38,633 nt of DNA from Streptomyces sp. MMG1533 (GTDB taxonomy: Bacteria > Actinomycetota > Actinomycetes > Streptomycetales > Streptomycetaceae). The notes below the pieces were generated by a model. That model saw only the letters and a program-made list of their open reading frames with translations, did not search any database and was not told the DNA's origin. The position numbers and the translations under genes were made by a program. This document shows positions 29,955-38,497 of this stretch, piece by piece (position 1 is the stretch's first letter; the number at the start of each line of letters is the position of its first letter). The stretch covers positions 1-38,633 of the forward strand of contig NZ_LGDG01000277.1 in the NCBI RefSeq assembly GCF_001279775.1, given 5' to 3'.

Positions 29955-31496
29955 TCAGGGCAGATCGTTCCGCATGGCGTGCGCCACGAGCTCGCCGACG
30001 AGGACGGCGGTCGCGGCCGGGCCGCGCAGCGGGGCCGTGGGCAGGATCGAGGCGTCCGCCACGCGCAGACCGGTGACACCACGCACTCTGCCGTAGTGGT
30101 CGACGGCGGGACCCATGGGCACGGTGCCGCACGTGTGCTGGGACGTGCCGAGGCGGGCCGCCGCCCACCGGTCCAACGCGTCGTCGTCGTTCAGTACTTC
30201 GGGCCCCGGCTCAAGCAGCCCCAGGGAGATCTCGTCGAAGGCGGGACTGGCGACGAGAGCCGCGGTCGTGCGGATCACTTCGCGCAGTCGGCGCCTGTCA
30301 TCGGGCGTACGGAGATAGCCGTACTCGATCCGGGGGAGCACTGTCGGATCCGCGGAGTGCGTGACCAGTCGGCCGCTCGATCGCGGTGACAGGTCGGACG
30401 CGAGGAACGCCGATGGCGCGCCGGTCACGGTCGGCGTCCCGCCGACCAACCCCGCGAGAGGGACCAGCGATTGAAGGATCTCCAGGTCGCCGGACGCGTA
30501 CGCGCCTTCGGGCGACGACAGGTGCAGGGCGCCGCCGAGCCACGAGTCGGAGGGCGCTTCCTGGGGTTGCCGAGGCAGCCATTCCAGGGCCACCTGCGGG
30601 TGGTCGCTGAGGTCGGCGCCGACGGCAGGGAGGTCGGCGGCGACGGGAAGGCCGAGGTGTTCGAGAGCGTCGCGCGGTCCGATCCCGGAAAGGTGCAGCA
30701 GATGGGGCGAGGCGAACGCGCCGGAGCACAGGACGACTTCACCGGCATCGAGCATGATGCGCTGTCCACCGCGCCGGACGACGACACCGGTGGCGCGACC
30801 CCGGTCGACGACGACCCGGTGGACCGAACAGTCGCCCTCCACCGTGAGGTTGGGGCGGTCGAGTGCGCCGAGCAGGTAACCGATGCCGGTGTTGATGCGC
30901 AGCCCGTCGACCGAGTTGGACGGCACCGGGCCGAACCCCGGCGTGCCCTGAGCGTTCTTGTCGGCCTCCTCGGGAAAGCCGAGTTCGCGCGCCGCGGCGT
31001 GGAACGCCATGGCGGCCGGGTGCTTCAGATCCGTGCGCCGGATGCGCACGGGCCCGGTGCCGCCGTGCAACTCGTCGGAGCCGCAGTCGAGATCGTTCTC
31101 CAGCTGCCGCATCAGCGGCAGCAGACTGTCGTACGACCATGCATCGCCACCCACGGCCGACCACCGGTCGAAGTCCTCACGCCGGGCACGGACGAAATAG
31201 CCGCCGTTGACGGTGGTGGAACCGCCGAGGATGCGGCCGCGGGGCGCGCTGTACGGCCTGTCCGGGGTGAGGTGGACGGCGTAGGGCAGCACCGCGGGAT
31301 GTCCGGGCTGTGCGCCGGGGACGAGCCGGGCGTCGAGCAAGTCGGGCTCGAAGTCGGCCCGTTGGCGGGGTACCGGCCCGGCTTCGAGCAGCAGCACCGT
31401 GCGGTCGGGGTCCTCGCTGAGGCGTGCTGCGAGAGCGGCCCCGGCGGCCCCGGCGCCCACGACGATCACGTCCGAGCGTTTCACCGGAAAACCCAT
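29955..31496 (-). CDS. mftG: Mycofactocin-system GMC oxidoreductase MftG
   Basis: A 513-residue FAD-dependent GMC oxidoreductase. The Rossmann motif VIVVGAGAAGAALAARL is near the N terminus, the first GMC signature reads GRILGGSTTVNGGYFVRA, the second GAFASPHLLHLSGIG, and the catalytic histidine is in SQHTCGTVPMG. In mycofactocin loci MftG re-oxidises reduced mycofactocin and passes electrons towards respiration. The start is taken as ATG 31496, with GGAAGGGG nine bases upstream; a GTG at 31523 would place coding sequence inside the operator palindrome. It is divergent from mftA. Confidence 0.88.
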   Translation of the reverse strand: MGFPVKRSDVIVVGAGAAGAALAARLSEDPDRTVLLLEAGPVPRQRADFEPDLLDARLVPGAQPGHPAVLPYAVHLTPDRPYSAPRGRILGGSTTVNGGYFVRARREDFDRWSAVGGDAWSYDSLLPLMRQLENDLDCGSDELHGGTGPVRIRRTDLKHPAAMAFHAAARELGFPEEADKNAQGTPGFGPVPSNSVDGLRINTGIGYLLGALDRPNLTVEGDCSVHRVVVDRGRATGVVVRRGGQRIMLDAGEVVLCSGAFASPHLLHLSGIGPRDALEHLGLPVAADLPAVGADLSDHPQVALEWLPRQPQEAPSDSWLGGALHLSSPEGAYASGDLEILQSLVPLAGLVGGTPTVTGAPSAFLASDLSPRSSGRLVTHSADPTVLPRIEYGYLRTPDDRRRLREVIRTTAALVASPAFDEISLGLLEPGPEVLNDDDALDRWAAARLGTSQHTCGTVPMGPAVDHYGRVRGVTGLRVADASILPTAPLRGPAATAVLVGELVAHAMRNDLP

Positions 31497-31517
31497 GGCC
31501 ACCAGCCCCTTCCATTT

Positions 31518-31553
31518 TGGCACTTGGTGCCATTACTCTCCGGACAGCATAAC
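31518..31553. promoter_or_regulatory. mftG-mftA divergent control region with candidate MftR operator
   Basis: TGGCACTTGGTGCCA (31518-31532) is a perfect inverted repeat, TGGCAC/GTGCCA around TTG. It overlaps a possible mftA promoter: TTGGTG at 31524-31529 and CATAAC at 31548-31553, spacer 18. A TetR dimer bound here would block both directions. MftR binding is inferred from position. Confidence 0.7.
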
Positions 31554-31607
31554 GGGGGGTTCCACGCCCGCGACCGTGAAGTCGCCGGATGCCATCGAGG
31601 AGGTCCC

Positions 31608-31736
31608 ATGACCGAGCTCCACCCCACCCAGACCGTCGAGGCTCCCGCCGAGGAGGCCACGACTCCCGAGCCGCTGATCGAAGCCGACGACCTGATCGAA
31701 GAGGTCTCGATCGACGGCATGTGCGGCGTCTACTAG
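31608..31736 (+). CDS. mftA: Mycofactocin precursor peptide MftA
   Basis: A 42-residue precursor. An acidic leader with ALTERNATING E and D (LIEADDLIEE) precedes the invariant C-terminal core IDGMCGVY. In the known pathway MftC decarboxylates the terminal Tyr42 and links it to Val41, and MftE then releases the dipeptide-derived AHDP. GAGGAGG lies five bases before the ATG. mftB starts ten bases after the stop. The core residues are all intact, so the locus should be functional. Confidence 0.96.
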   Translation: MTELHPTQTVEAPAEEATTPEPLIEADDLIEEVSIDGMCGVY

Positions 31737-31746
31737 GCAGCCCGGC

Positions 31747-32022
31747 ATGACGACGATGGACCTCGACAGCGCCTGGGACCTGCATCCGCAGGTCTCGGTG
31801 CGGCCGGAACCGTTCGGTGCGCTGCTCTACCACTTCGGCACGCGCAAGCTGTCGTTCCTGAAGGACCGCCGTCTGCTGACGGTCGTCCAGTCCCTCGCGG
31901 ACGCGCCCACAGCCCGGGCCGCCTGCCTGGCGGCAGGCATCGGCGAGACCGAACTGCCGCGCTACGGCAAGGCCTTGGCCGCCCTCGCCCACTCGTCGAT
32001 GGTCGTCGGGAGAACCTCATGA
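31747..32022 (+). CDS. mftB: Mycofactocin chaperone MftB (RiPP recognition element)
   Basis: A 91-residue PqqD-like protein. The winged-helix fold shows as LHPQVSVRPEPFGALLYHF with a beta hairpin, then KLSFLKDRRLLTVVQSLADA and a C-terminal helix. MftB binds the MftA leader and delivers it to MftC. Length and sequence order match the family. The stop overlaps the mftC start by four bases (ATGA), which fits the need for equal amounts. The ribosome-binding site is weak, and a fourth-codon ATG is an alternative start. Confidence 0.92.
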   Translation: MTTMDLDSAWDLHPQVSVRPEPFGALLYHFGTRKLSFLKDRRLLTVVQSLADAPTARAACLAAGIGETELPRYGKALAALAHSSMVVGRTS

Positions 32023-33260
32023 CAACAGCTCCACAAGCCCCCGGCACCTCAAGGCTGGTCGACCTCTTCGAATACGGCCTTGACGCACCGATCTGCCTGA
32101 CCTGGGAACTGACCTACGCCTGCAACCTCTCCTGCAGCCACTGCCTGTCCAGCTCCGGCCGGCGCGATCCGCGTGAGCTGAGCACCGCGGAGGCCAAGGC
32201 CGTCATCGACGAGCTGGAGGCCATGCAGGTCTTCTACGTCAACATCGGCGGCGGCGAGCCCACGGTCCGCGCCGACTTCTGGGAGCTGCTGGACTACGCC
32301 ACCAGCCATCACGTCGGCGTGAAGTTCTCCACCAACGGCGTACGGATCACCCCGGAGGTCGCCGAGCGCCTGGCCCGCAACGACTACGTGGACATCCAGA
32401 TCTCGCTCGACGGCGCGACCGCGGACGTCAACGACGCGGTCCGCGGCGCCGGTTCGTACGCCACGGCGCTCACGGCCATGGAGAACCTCGCCGCAGCCGG
32501 GATGAAGAACTTCAAGCTCTCCGTGGTGTGCACCCGCCACAACATCCCGCAGCTGGACGAGTTCAAGACCCTCGCCGACCGCTACGGCGCCCAGTTGCGC
32601 CTGACCCGGCTGCGCCCGTCCGGGCGCGGCGCCGACGTGTGGGACGAGCTGCACCCGCTCCCGGCGCAGCAACGGGAGCTGTACGACTGGCTGGTGGCGC
32701 ACGGGGACAGCGTGCTCACCGGGGACTCGTTCTTCCATCTCTCCGCGTACGGCGAAGCACTACCCGGACTCAACCTGTGCGGAGCCGGACGGGTCGTCTG
32801 CCTGATCGACCCGGTCGGCGACGTGTACGCCTGCCCGTTCGCCATCCACGAGGAGTTCCTGGCGGGCAACGTCCGCGAGCCGGGTGGCTTCGCCGGCGTG
32901 TGGCGCGGCTCGGAGCTCTTCCAGCGCCTGCGTGCCCCGCAGAACGGGGGAGCCTGCAGCTCCTGCGCGTTCTACGACACCTGCAAGGGCGGCTGCATGG
33001 CCGCGAAGTTCTTCACCGGGCTGCCACTGGACGGCCCGGACCCCGAGTGCGTACAGGGCTACGGCGAGGAACTCCTCGCCCGGCGCCCGCAGGACAGGAC
33101 AGACCTGCCCAAGCCCGCCGTGGACCACTCCCACCGCACTTCCCGGGCAGCGCGGCAGAAGCCCGTGGACGTGACGCTCGCACGCCGCCGCGAGGACCTG
33201 GAACAGCCCCCGGTGAGCGAGTGCGCGGAGCACCCGCTGGCAGGACTGCGCTTCACGTAG
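32019..33260 (+). CDS. mftC: Mycofactocin radical SAM maturase MftC
   Basis: A 413-residue radical SAM/SPASM enzyme. The 4Fe-4S motif CNLSCSHC gives C35, C39 and C42; GGGEP follows for SAM binding. The C-terminal SPASM domain carries cysteines in CGAGRVVCLIDPVGDVYACPF, CSSCAFYDTCKGGC and the later PECVQGY, enough for two auxiliary clusters. It catalyses oxidative decarboxylation of the MftA tyrosine and formation of the Val-Tyr carbon-carbon link. It overlaps mftB by four bases, and mftD starts 24 bases later. Confidence 0.95.
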   Translation: MTTAPQAPGTSRLVDLFEYGLDAPICLTWELTYACNLSCSHCLSSSGRRDPRELSTAEAKAVIDELEAMQVFYVNIGGGEPTVRADFWELLDYATSHHVGVKFSTNGVRITPEVAERLARNDYVDIQISLDGATADVNDAVRGAGSYATALTAMENLAAAGMKNFKLSVVCTRHNIPQLDEFKTLADRYGAQLRLTRLRPSGRGADVWDELHPLPAQQRELYDWLVAHGDSVLTGDSFFHLSAYGEALPGLNLCGAGRVVCLIDPVGDVYACPFAIHEEFLAGNVREPGGFAGVWRGSELFQRLRAPQNGGACSSCAFYDTCKGGCMAAKFFTGLPLDGPDPECVQGYGEELLARRPQDRTDLPKPAVDHSHRTSRAARQKPVDVTLARRREDLEQPPVSECAEHPLAGLRFT

Positions 33261-33284
33261 ACCCTGAAGAGAAGGACAGGACAC

Positions 33285-34478
33285 ATGGGCAGGAATCCCT
33301 GGTTCGAGACGGTCGCCGAGGCGCAGCGCCGAGCCAAGAAGCATCTTCCGAGCACGGTCTACGGCGCTCTGGTGGCGGGCTCCGAACGCGGTCGCACCAT
33401 CGACGACAACACCGGCGCCTTCGCCGAACTCGGCTTCGCTCCCCGTGTGGTGGGGCATCACGCGCAGCGCGACCTGTCGACGACCGTGATGGGAGTGGAG
33501 ACGACGATGCCCGTCGTCATATCCCCGACCGGCGTCCAGGCGGTGGACCCGGACGGCGAGGTGGCCGTGGCCCGCGCCGCCGCCGACAAGGGCGTCATCA
33601 TGGGCCTGAGCTCGTTCGCCGGCAAGCCGGTGGAAGAGGTCGTCGAGGCCAACCCGAACACCTTCTTCCAGCTCTACTGGAGCGGCACCCGCGACACCAT
33701 GGTGCAGCGCATGGACCGGGCCAGGGCCGCCGGCGCCAAGGGACTCATCGTCACCCTCGACTGGTCCTTCTCCAACGGGCGCGACTGGGGCAGCCCGGCG
33801 ATCCCCGAGAAGGTCGACCTCAAGACGATGGCACGGTTCGCCCCGAACGTCATCACCAGGCCCCGCTGGCTGTGGAAGTTCGCCAAGTCGGGTGGGATCC
33901 CGGACCTCACCGCTCCCAACCTGGGGCCGTCCGACGGCGGTTCGGCCCCCACCTTCTTCGGTGCCTACTACGAGTGGATGCAGACCACCCCGCCCACCTG
34001 GGACGACGTCAAGTGGCTGCGCGAGGAGTGGGGCGGCCCCTTCCTGCTCAAGGGCGTGAGCCGGGTGGACGACGCCAAGCGGGCCGTCGACGCGGGTGTC
34101 ACGGCGCTGTCGGTGTCCAACCACGGCGGGAACAACCTGGACACGACTCCGGCCAGCATCCGGATCCTTCCCTCGATCGCGGAAGCGGTCGGTGACGAGG
34201 TGGAAGTCCTGCTCGACGGCGGCATCCGCCGCGGCGGTGATGTGGCGAAGGCCCTTGCTCTCGGCGCCCGTGCCGTCCTCATCGGACGGGCCTACCTGTG
34301 GGGCCTGGCGGCGAACGGCCAGGCGGGCGTGGAGAACGTGCTGGACATCATGCGCGGTGGCCTCGACTCCGCCGTCCTCGGCCTCGGTCGCGCATCCGTT
34401 CACGAACTTTCGCCCGACGACCTGGTCGTCCCGCCCGGCTTCGCCCTGACGCTGGGCGCCGACACGGGCGCTGGGTGA
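33285..34478 (+). CDS. mftD: Mycofactocin FMN-dependent dehydrogenase MftD
   Basis: A 397-residue FMN-dependent alpha-hydroxyacid-oxidase-type TIM barrel. The N terminus NPWFETVAEAQRRAKK and SVSNHGGNNLD, which holds the catalytic histidine (HGG), are as in MftD. Flavin phosphate residues lie in LDGGIRRGGDVAKALALGA. MftD deaminates AHDP to the redox-active pre-mycofactocin (PMFT). The stop overlaps the GTG of mftE. Confidence 0.94.
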   Translation: MGRNPWFETVAEAQRRAKKHLPSTVYGALVAGSERGRTIDDNTGAFAELGFAPRVVGHHAQRDLSTTVMGVETTMPVVISPTGVQAVDPDGEVAVARAAADKGVIMGLSSFAGKPVEEVVEANPNTFFQLYWSGTRDTMVQRMDRARAAGAKGLIVTLDWSFSNGRDWGSPAIPEKVDLKTMARFAPNVITRPRWLWKFAKSGGIPDLTAPNLGPSDGGSAPTFFGAYYEWMQTTPPTWDDVKWLREEWGGPFLLKGVSRVDDAKRAVDAGVTALSVSNHGGNNLDTTPASIRILPSIAEAVGDEVEVLLDGGIRRGGDVAKALALGARAVLIGRAYLWGLAANGQAGVENVLDIMRGGLDSAVLGLGRASVHELSPDDLVVPPGFALTLGADTGAG

Positions 34479-35218
34479 CCATGCCTCAGGCAGCCTCCCG
34501 GGACCTGGCGCGCGCCGTCTGGCCGGCTGTTCCGCCGAAGCCCCTGGTCCTGGTGCCGGTCGGCTCGACGGAACAGCATGGCCCGCATCTACCGTTCGAC
34601 ACCGACAGCGTGATCGCCCGGGCCGTCGCCGTGGAGGCGGCGAACACACTGTCCGGCCCCTGCCTGGTGGCACCGCCCGTGCTCTACGGCGCCAGCGGCG
34701 AGCACGCCCACTTCCCCGGAACCGTCTCGATCGGGCACGAGGCGCTGCGCTCGGTGCTCGTCGAGCTGACGCGTTCCCTGTCCTTGTGGGCCGGGTCCGT
34801 CGTCTTCGTCAACGGCCACGGCGGCAATGTGGCGAGCCTGGCCACTGCCGTCCCGCAGATGCGAGAGGAGGGCCATGACGTGGCCTGGACCGGCTGCCAT
34901 GTGCCCGGCGGGGACGCGCACGCCGGCCGCACGGAGACCTCGCTGATGCTGCACCTGGCTCCCCAGGACGTACGGCTGGACGCGGCCGTCGCCGGAGACA
35001 CCCGGCCGATCGCCTCCCTCATGCCTGACCTGGTCGCGCACGGAGTCCGCGCGGTCTCTCCCTCCGGCGTGCTCGGCGACCCGACCGGCGCCTCGGCAGA
35101 GGAGGGCCGCGGGCTGATGGACGTGATGGTCTCGCGTACCGTCCGTCACATCACCGCGGGCGTCGCCGATGGCCGGGGGCACCTCATGGAGCCCTCCGAG
35201 CGCAAGGTCGCCCGCTGA
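34475..35218 (+). CDS. mftE: Mycofactocin creatininase-family peptidase MftE
   Basis: A 247-residue creatininase-fold metal hydrolase. Metal ligands appear in GSTEQHGPHLPFDTD (E, H, D), in NGHGGN and in the later GRTETS. MftE removes the modified C-terminal dipeptide from the MftA leader. A GTG at 34475 overlaps the mftD stop (GTGA); an ATG two codons on (34481) is equally possible. The stop TGA shares its last base with the ATG of mftF. Confidence 0.93.
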   Translation: MTMPQAASRDLARAVWPAVPPKPLVLVPVGSTEQHGPHLPFDTDSVIARAVAVEAANTLSGPCLVAPPVLYGASGEHAHFPGTVSIGHEALRSVLVELTRSLSLWAGSVVFVNGHGGNVASLATAVPQMREEGHDVAWTGCHVPGGDAHAGRTETSLMLHLAPQDVRLDAAVAGDTRPIASLMPDLVAHGVRAVSPSGVLGDPTGASAEEGRGLMDVMVSRTVRHITAGVADGRGHLMEPSERKVAR

Positions 35219-36621
35219 TGCCTCTGCCGAACGGATTCGTGGTCACCCTCGACCGGCACACCCGCGTCCTCGACGGCGGCCGGGCCCTCCTCGGCGGCTT
35301 CCCCACCCGCCTGCTCCGCCTCACCCCGCGCGCCCGGCCCCTGCTGACCGGGAAGACACTGCGCGTGACCGACCGGGCGAGCGCCGTCCTGGCGGACCGG
35401 CTGCTGGACTGCGGCATGGCCAACCCGGTCGTCGAGGCACTGCCGCCCGGCTCCGATCCCCGGTACACGGTCGTCGTGCCGGTCCGTGACCGCGCGCGCC
35501 AACTCGACCGTGTGCTCACCGGCCTCGGGACGGACCACCCCGTGATCGTCGTCGACGACGCCTCGCACCACCCCGAGGACGTGGCAGCCGTAGCGGCCAA
35601 GCACGGCGCCCGGCTGGTCCCCCTGCCCGTCAACCTCGGCCCCGCCGGGGCACGCAACGCGGGACTGCGGCAGGTCACCACCCCCTACGTCGTCTTCGCC
35701 GACTCCGACGTCGTCCTGACCCCTGCCACCGTCACGACACTGCTCGGACACTTCGCCGACCCCAGGGTCGCCATGGCCGTACCACGCATCTCGGGCCTGC
35801 CGAACGCCGTCGCTCCGAACTGGATCGGCCGCTACGAGGAAGTTCGCTCGTCGCTCGACCTCGGACGTAATCCGGCCGCGGTACGCCCGGGTACGCCGGT
35901 CTCCTGGGCGAGCACGGCCTGCGTCGTGGCACGTGTCGACGCCCTGAGGGACGGCTTCGACGCGACAATGCGCGTGGGGGAGGACGTCGACCTGTGCTGG
36001 CGGCTGATCGAGAGCGGCTGGCGCGTACGTTACGAGCCGACCGTCGAGGCGGCTCATGAACATCGGGCACGGCTCGACGACTGGTTCCTGCGCAAGGCGG
36101 TGTACGGCACCGGGGCGGACCCTCTCGCCCGACGGCACCCCGAATTCATCGCCCCCGCGGTGTTCGCCCCGTGGAGCACCGCCCTGGTTCTCGCACTGCT
36201 CGCGCAGCGGCGCTGGTCGGTGCCCGTCGCCGGCGCGGCCCTCGGGGTTGCCACCGCGAGCATCGCCCGGAAGCTCGACAGCACCGAGCACCCGTATCGG
36301 CTGGCCCTGCGCCTCACGGCCAACGGAGCCGTCAGCGCGCTGGGCCAGACCTCCGCGCTGCTGAACCGGCACTGGTGGCCGTTGACAGTGCTCGGCTGCA
36401 CGGTGTCGGGCCGGGTTCGCAGGGCCGCGGCCGTTGCCGCCCTGACGGACATCGCCCTCGAATACCGTCGGGATCAAGCGCACCTCGATCCGATTCGCTA
36501 TGGCATCGCCCGCCGCCTCGACGATCTGGCCTACGGCGCCGGCGTCTGGCTCTCCGCTGTCAGAGGGCGCTCCACCACATCGCTCCGCCCGCGCATCGTT
36601 CGGAGCCGGGGGAGTCAGTAG
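35218..36621 (+). CDS. mftF: Mycofactocin glycosyltransferase MftF
   Basis: A 467-residue protein with a GT2/GT-A glycosyltransferase domain at about 85-300. VVPVRDRARQLDRVL opens it, the nucleotide-metal motif is ADSDV in YVVFADSDVVLTP, and ED in MRVGEDVDLCWRL is the acceptor-side acid pair. A membrane-associated C-terminal region follows (FAPWSTALVLALLA). MftF adds beta-1,4-glucose chains to PMFT. It ends seven bases inside the convergent mftR gene. Confidence 0.94.
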   Translation: MPLPNGFVVTLDRHTRVLDGGRALLGGFPTRLLRLTPRARPLLTGKTLRVTDRASAVLADRLLDCGMANPVVEALPPGSDPRYTVVVPVRDRARQLDRVLTGLGTDHPVIVVDDASHHPEDVAAVAAKHGARLVPLPVNLGPAGARNAGLRQVTTPYVVFADSDVVLTPATVTTLLGHFADPRVAMAVPRISGLPNAVAPNWIGRYEEVRSSLDLGRNPAAVRPGTPVSWASTACVVARVDALRDGFDATMRVGEDVDLCWRLIESGWRVRYEPTVEAAHEHRARLDDWFLRKAVYGTGADPLARRHPEFIAPAVFAPWSTALVLALLAQRRWSVPVAGAALGVATASIARKLDSTEHPYRLALRLTANGAVSALGQTSALLNRHWWPLTVLGCTVSGRVRRAAAVAALTDIALEYRRDQAHLDPIRYGIARRLDDLAYGAGVWLSAVRGRSTTSLRPRIVRSRGSQ

Positions 36622-37241
36622 CGGCCGAAACCGGCCGTGAGCTCCCGCATCGCCGCGTCCAGCAGCTGGCCCAGGTCGGCGTCCGTCTCCGTCAGCCAGT
36701 GCTCGTACGCAGCGATGCAGGACGCGAGCACGGTATGGCCGACGAGGCGAGGCAGCATGTCGGATGCCGACAGGCCCGTGCGCGTGGCCGCGAACCTGGT
36801 GACGACGTCCCGCCACGACGCGTAGCGCAGAGTCGAATCGGCCTGCAGGGTGGGAACCCGCAGAATGAGTTCCATGCGCTGCCGGTGCCAGGGCACCTCG
36901 GCGGGGTCGAACCGGTTGAACTCGACCACGGCGTGACGCAGCGCGTCCATCATCGAGGCGGTGGGATCAGCCGCGCCCAGCAAGTCCTCGAGCCTGACGA
37001 GCTGTGCTTCGAAGTCGCCCCAGACGAGGTCGTTCTTGGAGCCGAAGTACCGGAAGAAAGTGCGGCGGCCGATGCCCGCGGCGGCGGAGATGTCGTCCAC
37101 GGTCGTGCCGTCGAATCCCTGACGGGCGAACAGCTCGAAGCCGAGCCGCTCGAGAGAACTCCGCGAACTGACCGGCGGTCGGCCCGGCCTGGCCGCAACG
37201 GAGCCACCGATCCCCTTGTTGCGAAGCGGCTCCACACCCAC
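36615..37241 (-). CDS. mftR: TetR-family regulator MftR
   Basis: A 208-residue TetR protein. The helix-turn-helix spans about 30-75: LERLGFELFARQGFDGTTV, ISAAAGIGRRTFFRYFGSKNDL. The rest is the helical ligand domain, with WHRQRMELI and a final MRELTAGFGRY. Known MftR proteins repress mft genes and respond to long-chain acyl-CoA. A GTG start has AGGGA upstream. It is convergent with mftF, with 3' ends overlapping by seven bases. Its 186-bp upstream region shows no copy of the TGGCAC/GTGCCA palindrome. Confidence 0.9.
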   Translation of the reverse strand: MGVEPLRNKGIGGSVAARPGRPPVSSRSSLERLGFELFARQGFDGTTVDDISAAAGIGRRTFFRYFGSKNDLVWGDFEAQLVRLEDLLGAADPTASMMDALRHAVVEFNRFDPAEVPWHRQRMELILRVPTLQADSTLRYASWRDVVTRFAATRTGLSASDMLPRLVGHTVLASCIAAYEHWLTETDADLGQLLDAAMRELTAGFGRY

Positions 37242-37427
37242 TCTTTCCCTGACCGCTCGTCCTTCTCGACCGACGCGTGGGCGCGGCCCGGACGTCGTGT
37301 TCCGTACGGGATGCTACCGCGGTGGTCGAAGCCCCGTCCGGAGCGGCGGTGCTGCCGTGCCGAGGCCATGAGCCCGACGGGAGTTGCCCGGTTCGGTCAT
37401 GACGGGCGGCTCGGCTCCGGCCGGGTC

Positions 37428-37844
37428 TCACAGTTCGCACGAGCCGCTGTCGATGCGAAGGTACCGGCCCCTGGCCCAGCGGCACAGCCGGATGCCGACG
37501 ACGATGCCGACGATCGTGACCAGTGCGGGCAGGTAACCGCCGGCGACCTGGATGATCGGGATCGCCGGGCAGCCGCCGGAGATCGCCCAGCCGGTGCCGA
37601 ACAGTACTGCGCCGGGGATCACTCCGGCGTGGATGCGCCCCGGGCTGCGACGGACCCGCAGCAGAGCGAACACGCACACGATGATCACGACTGCTCCGGC
37701 GAACGACAGGAACATCCGCAGGTCCTGGAAGGTGAACATGCGGTTCAGTTCCGTGTAGTCACCGAAGCCGATGCTGGTGACGACGAAGCCGAGCGCCAAC
37801 CCGGTGACGATGTTGGCCAGCAGGATTCCGCCCCGGGTACGCAT
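37428..37844 (-). CDS. YeeE/YedE-family sulfur transporter, second half-protein
   Basis: A 138-residue membrane protein with four hydrophobic segments. The signature GTGWAISGGCPAIPIIQ (about 83-99) holds the conserved cysteine of TsuA/YeeE thiosulfate permeases. Full YeeE proteins of about 350 residues carry two such repeats; here each is a separate gene. The start ATG shares one base with the stop of the other half (TGATG), so the two are coupled and probably assemble. It may supply reduced sulfur. Confidence 0.88.
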   Translation of the reverse strand: MRTRGGILLANIVTGLALGFVVTSIGFGDYTELNRMFTFQDLRMFLSFAGAVVIIVCVFALLRVRRSPGRIHAGVIPGAVLFGTGWAISGGCPAIPIIQVAGGYLPALVTIVGIVVGIRLCRWARGRYLRIDSGSCEL

Positions 37845-38497
37845 CAGATCACCTTCCACAGCAGGAACGACACGGCGACGGCGGTACCGAAGAATGTCGC
37901 CGTCGCCACGATGCTGACCGGGTCGAGCCGACCACAGCCGTTGAGCCCGTGGCCGGAGCTGCAACCACCGGCCAGTCGGGTACCGAAGCCGACCAGCACG
38001 CCTCCCGTGAACAGCAGGACGACCATGCCGACGGGGTCGGCCGTGACCAGGTTCCGGAAACCCGGTCCCATGTCGAGGCGGAGGTGGAACCGCCCGGAGG
38101 CGAGGGAGGCGATCAACCCCCCGAGGAAGATCGATATCAGCAGGGCAGCCTGGGTGACCAACGGGGCCGGGCGCTGACGCGTGACTGCCGGGTCCGCAGC
38201 TGCCGAAGGCTGGGCGGGCGGCACCGACGACGGCTCCACATGCGACTGACGCGGTGGGGCCGGTTCGGCCGGGAGGGTGGAGAAATGGTCGGCGCCGGCC
38301 TTGGCGAGCGCGGCGGTGAGAGCCCGTTCGTCGGCGAACTCCTCTTCCGTCCGCTCGAGTTCGCGTTCGCGGCGCCAGTGCAGCACGCGGTCCCACGCGC
38401 CCGAGACGCCGAAGGACCGCTCGGTGGCAAGGGTGTAGCCGACGGTCAGCACGGCCAGCCCGACGGCCCCCGCCCACCAGGGCCAGTAGGTACTCAT
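37844..38497 (-). CDS. YeeE/YedE-family sulfur transporter, first half-protein
   Basis: A 217-residue protein. One N-terminal helix (WWAGAVGLAVLTVGYTLA) is followed by a charged and Pro/Ala-rich cytoplasmic stretch (about 35-105). A membrane part then carries the signature GTRLAGGCSSGHGLNG with the conserved cysteine. The start at 38497 has GAGAGG seven bases upstream; an ATG at 38515 adds six residues without such a site. Its start overlaps the stop of the gene upstream (ATGA). The long linker between helix 1 and the core is unusual. Confidence 0.87.
   Translation of the reverse strand: MSTYWPWWAGAVGLAVLTVGYTLATERSFGVSGAWDRVLHWRRERELERTEEEFADERALTAALAKAGADHFSTLPAEPAPPRQSHVEPSSVPPAQPSAAADPAVTRQRPAPLVTQAALLISIFLGGLIASLASGRFHLRLDMGPGFRNLVTADPVGMVVLLFTGGVLVGFGTRLAGGCSSGHGLNGCGRLDPVSIVATATFFGTAVAVSFLLWKVI

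Noticed and set aside
29471..30082. Minus-strand frame with repeated SGADV units resembling pentapeptide repeats.
   Set aside because: Only three units arise, purely from the 15-bp DNA repeat, and the rest of the frame has no recognisable content.
36171..38177. A 668-codon plus-strand open frame across mftF, mftR and the sulfur transporter.
   Set aside because: It crosses three genes with clear homology in other frames and shows no domain of its own.
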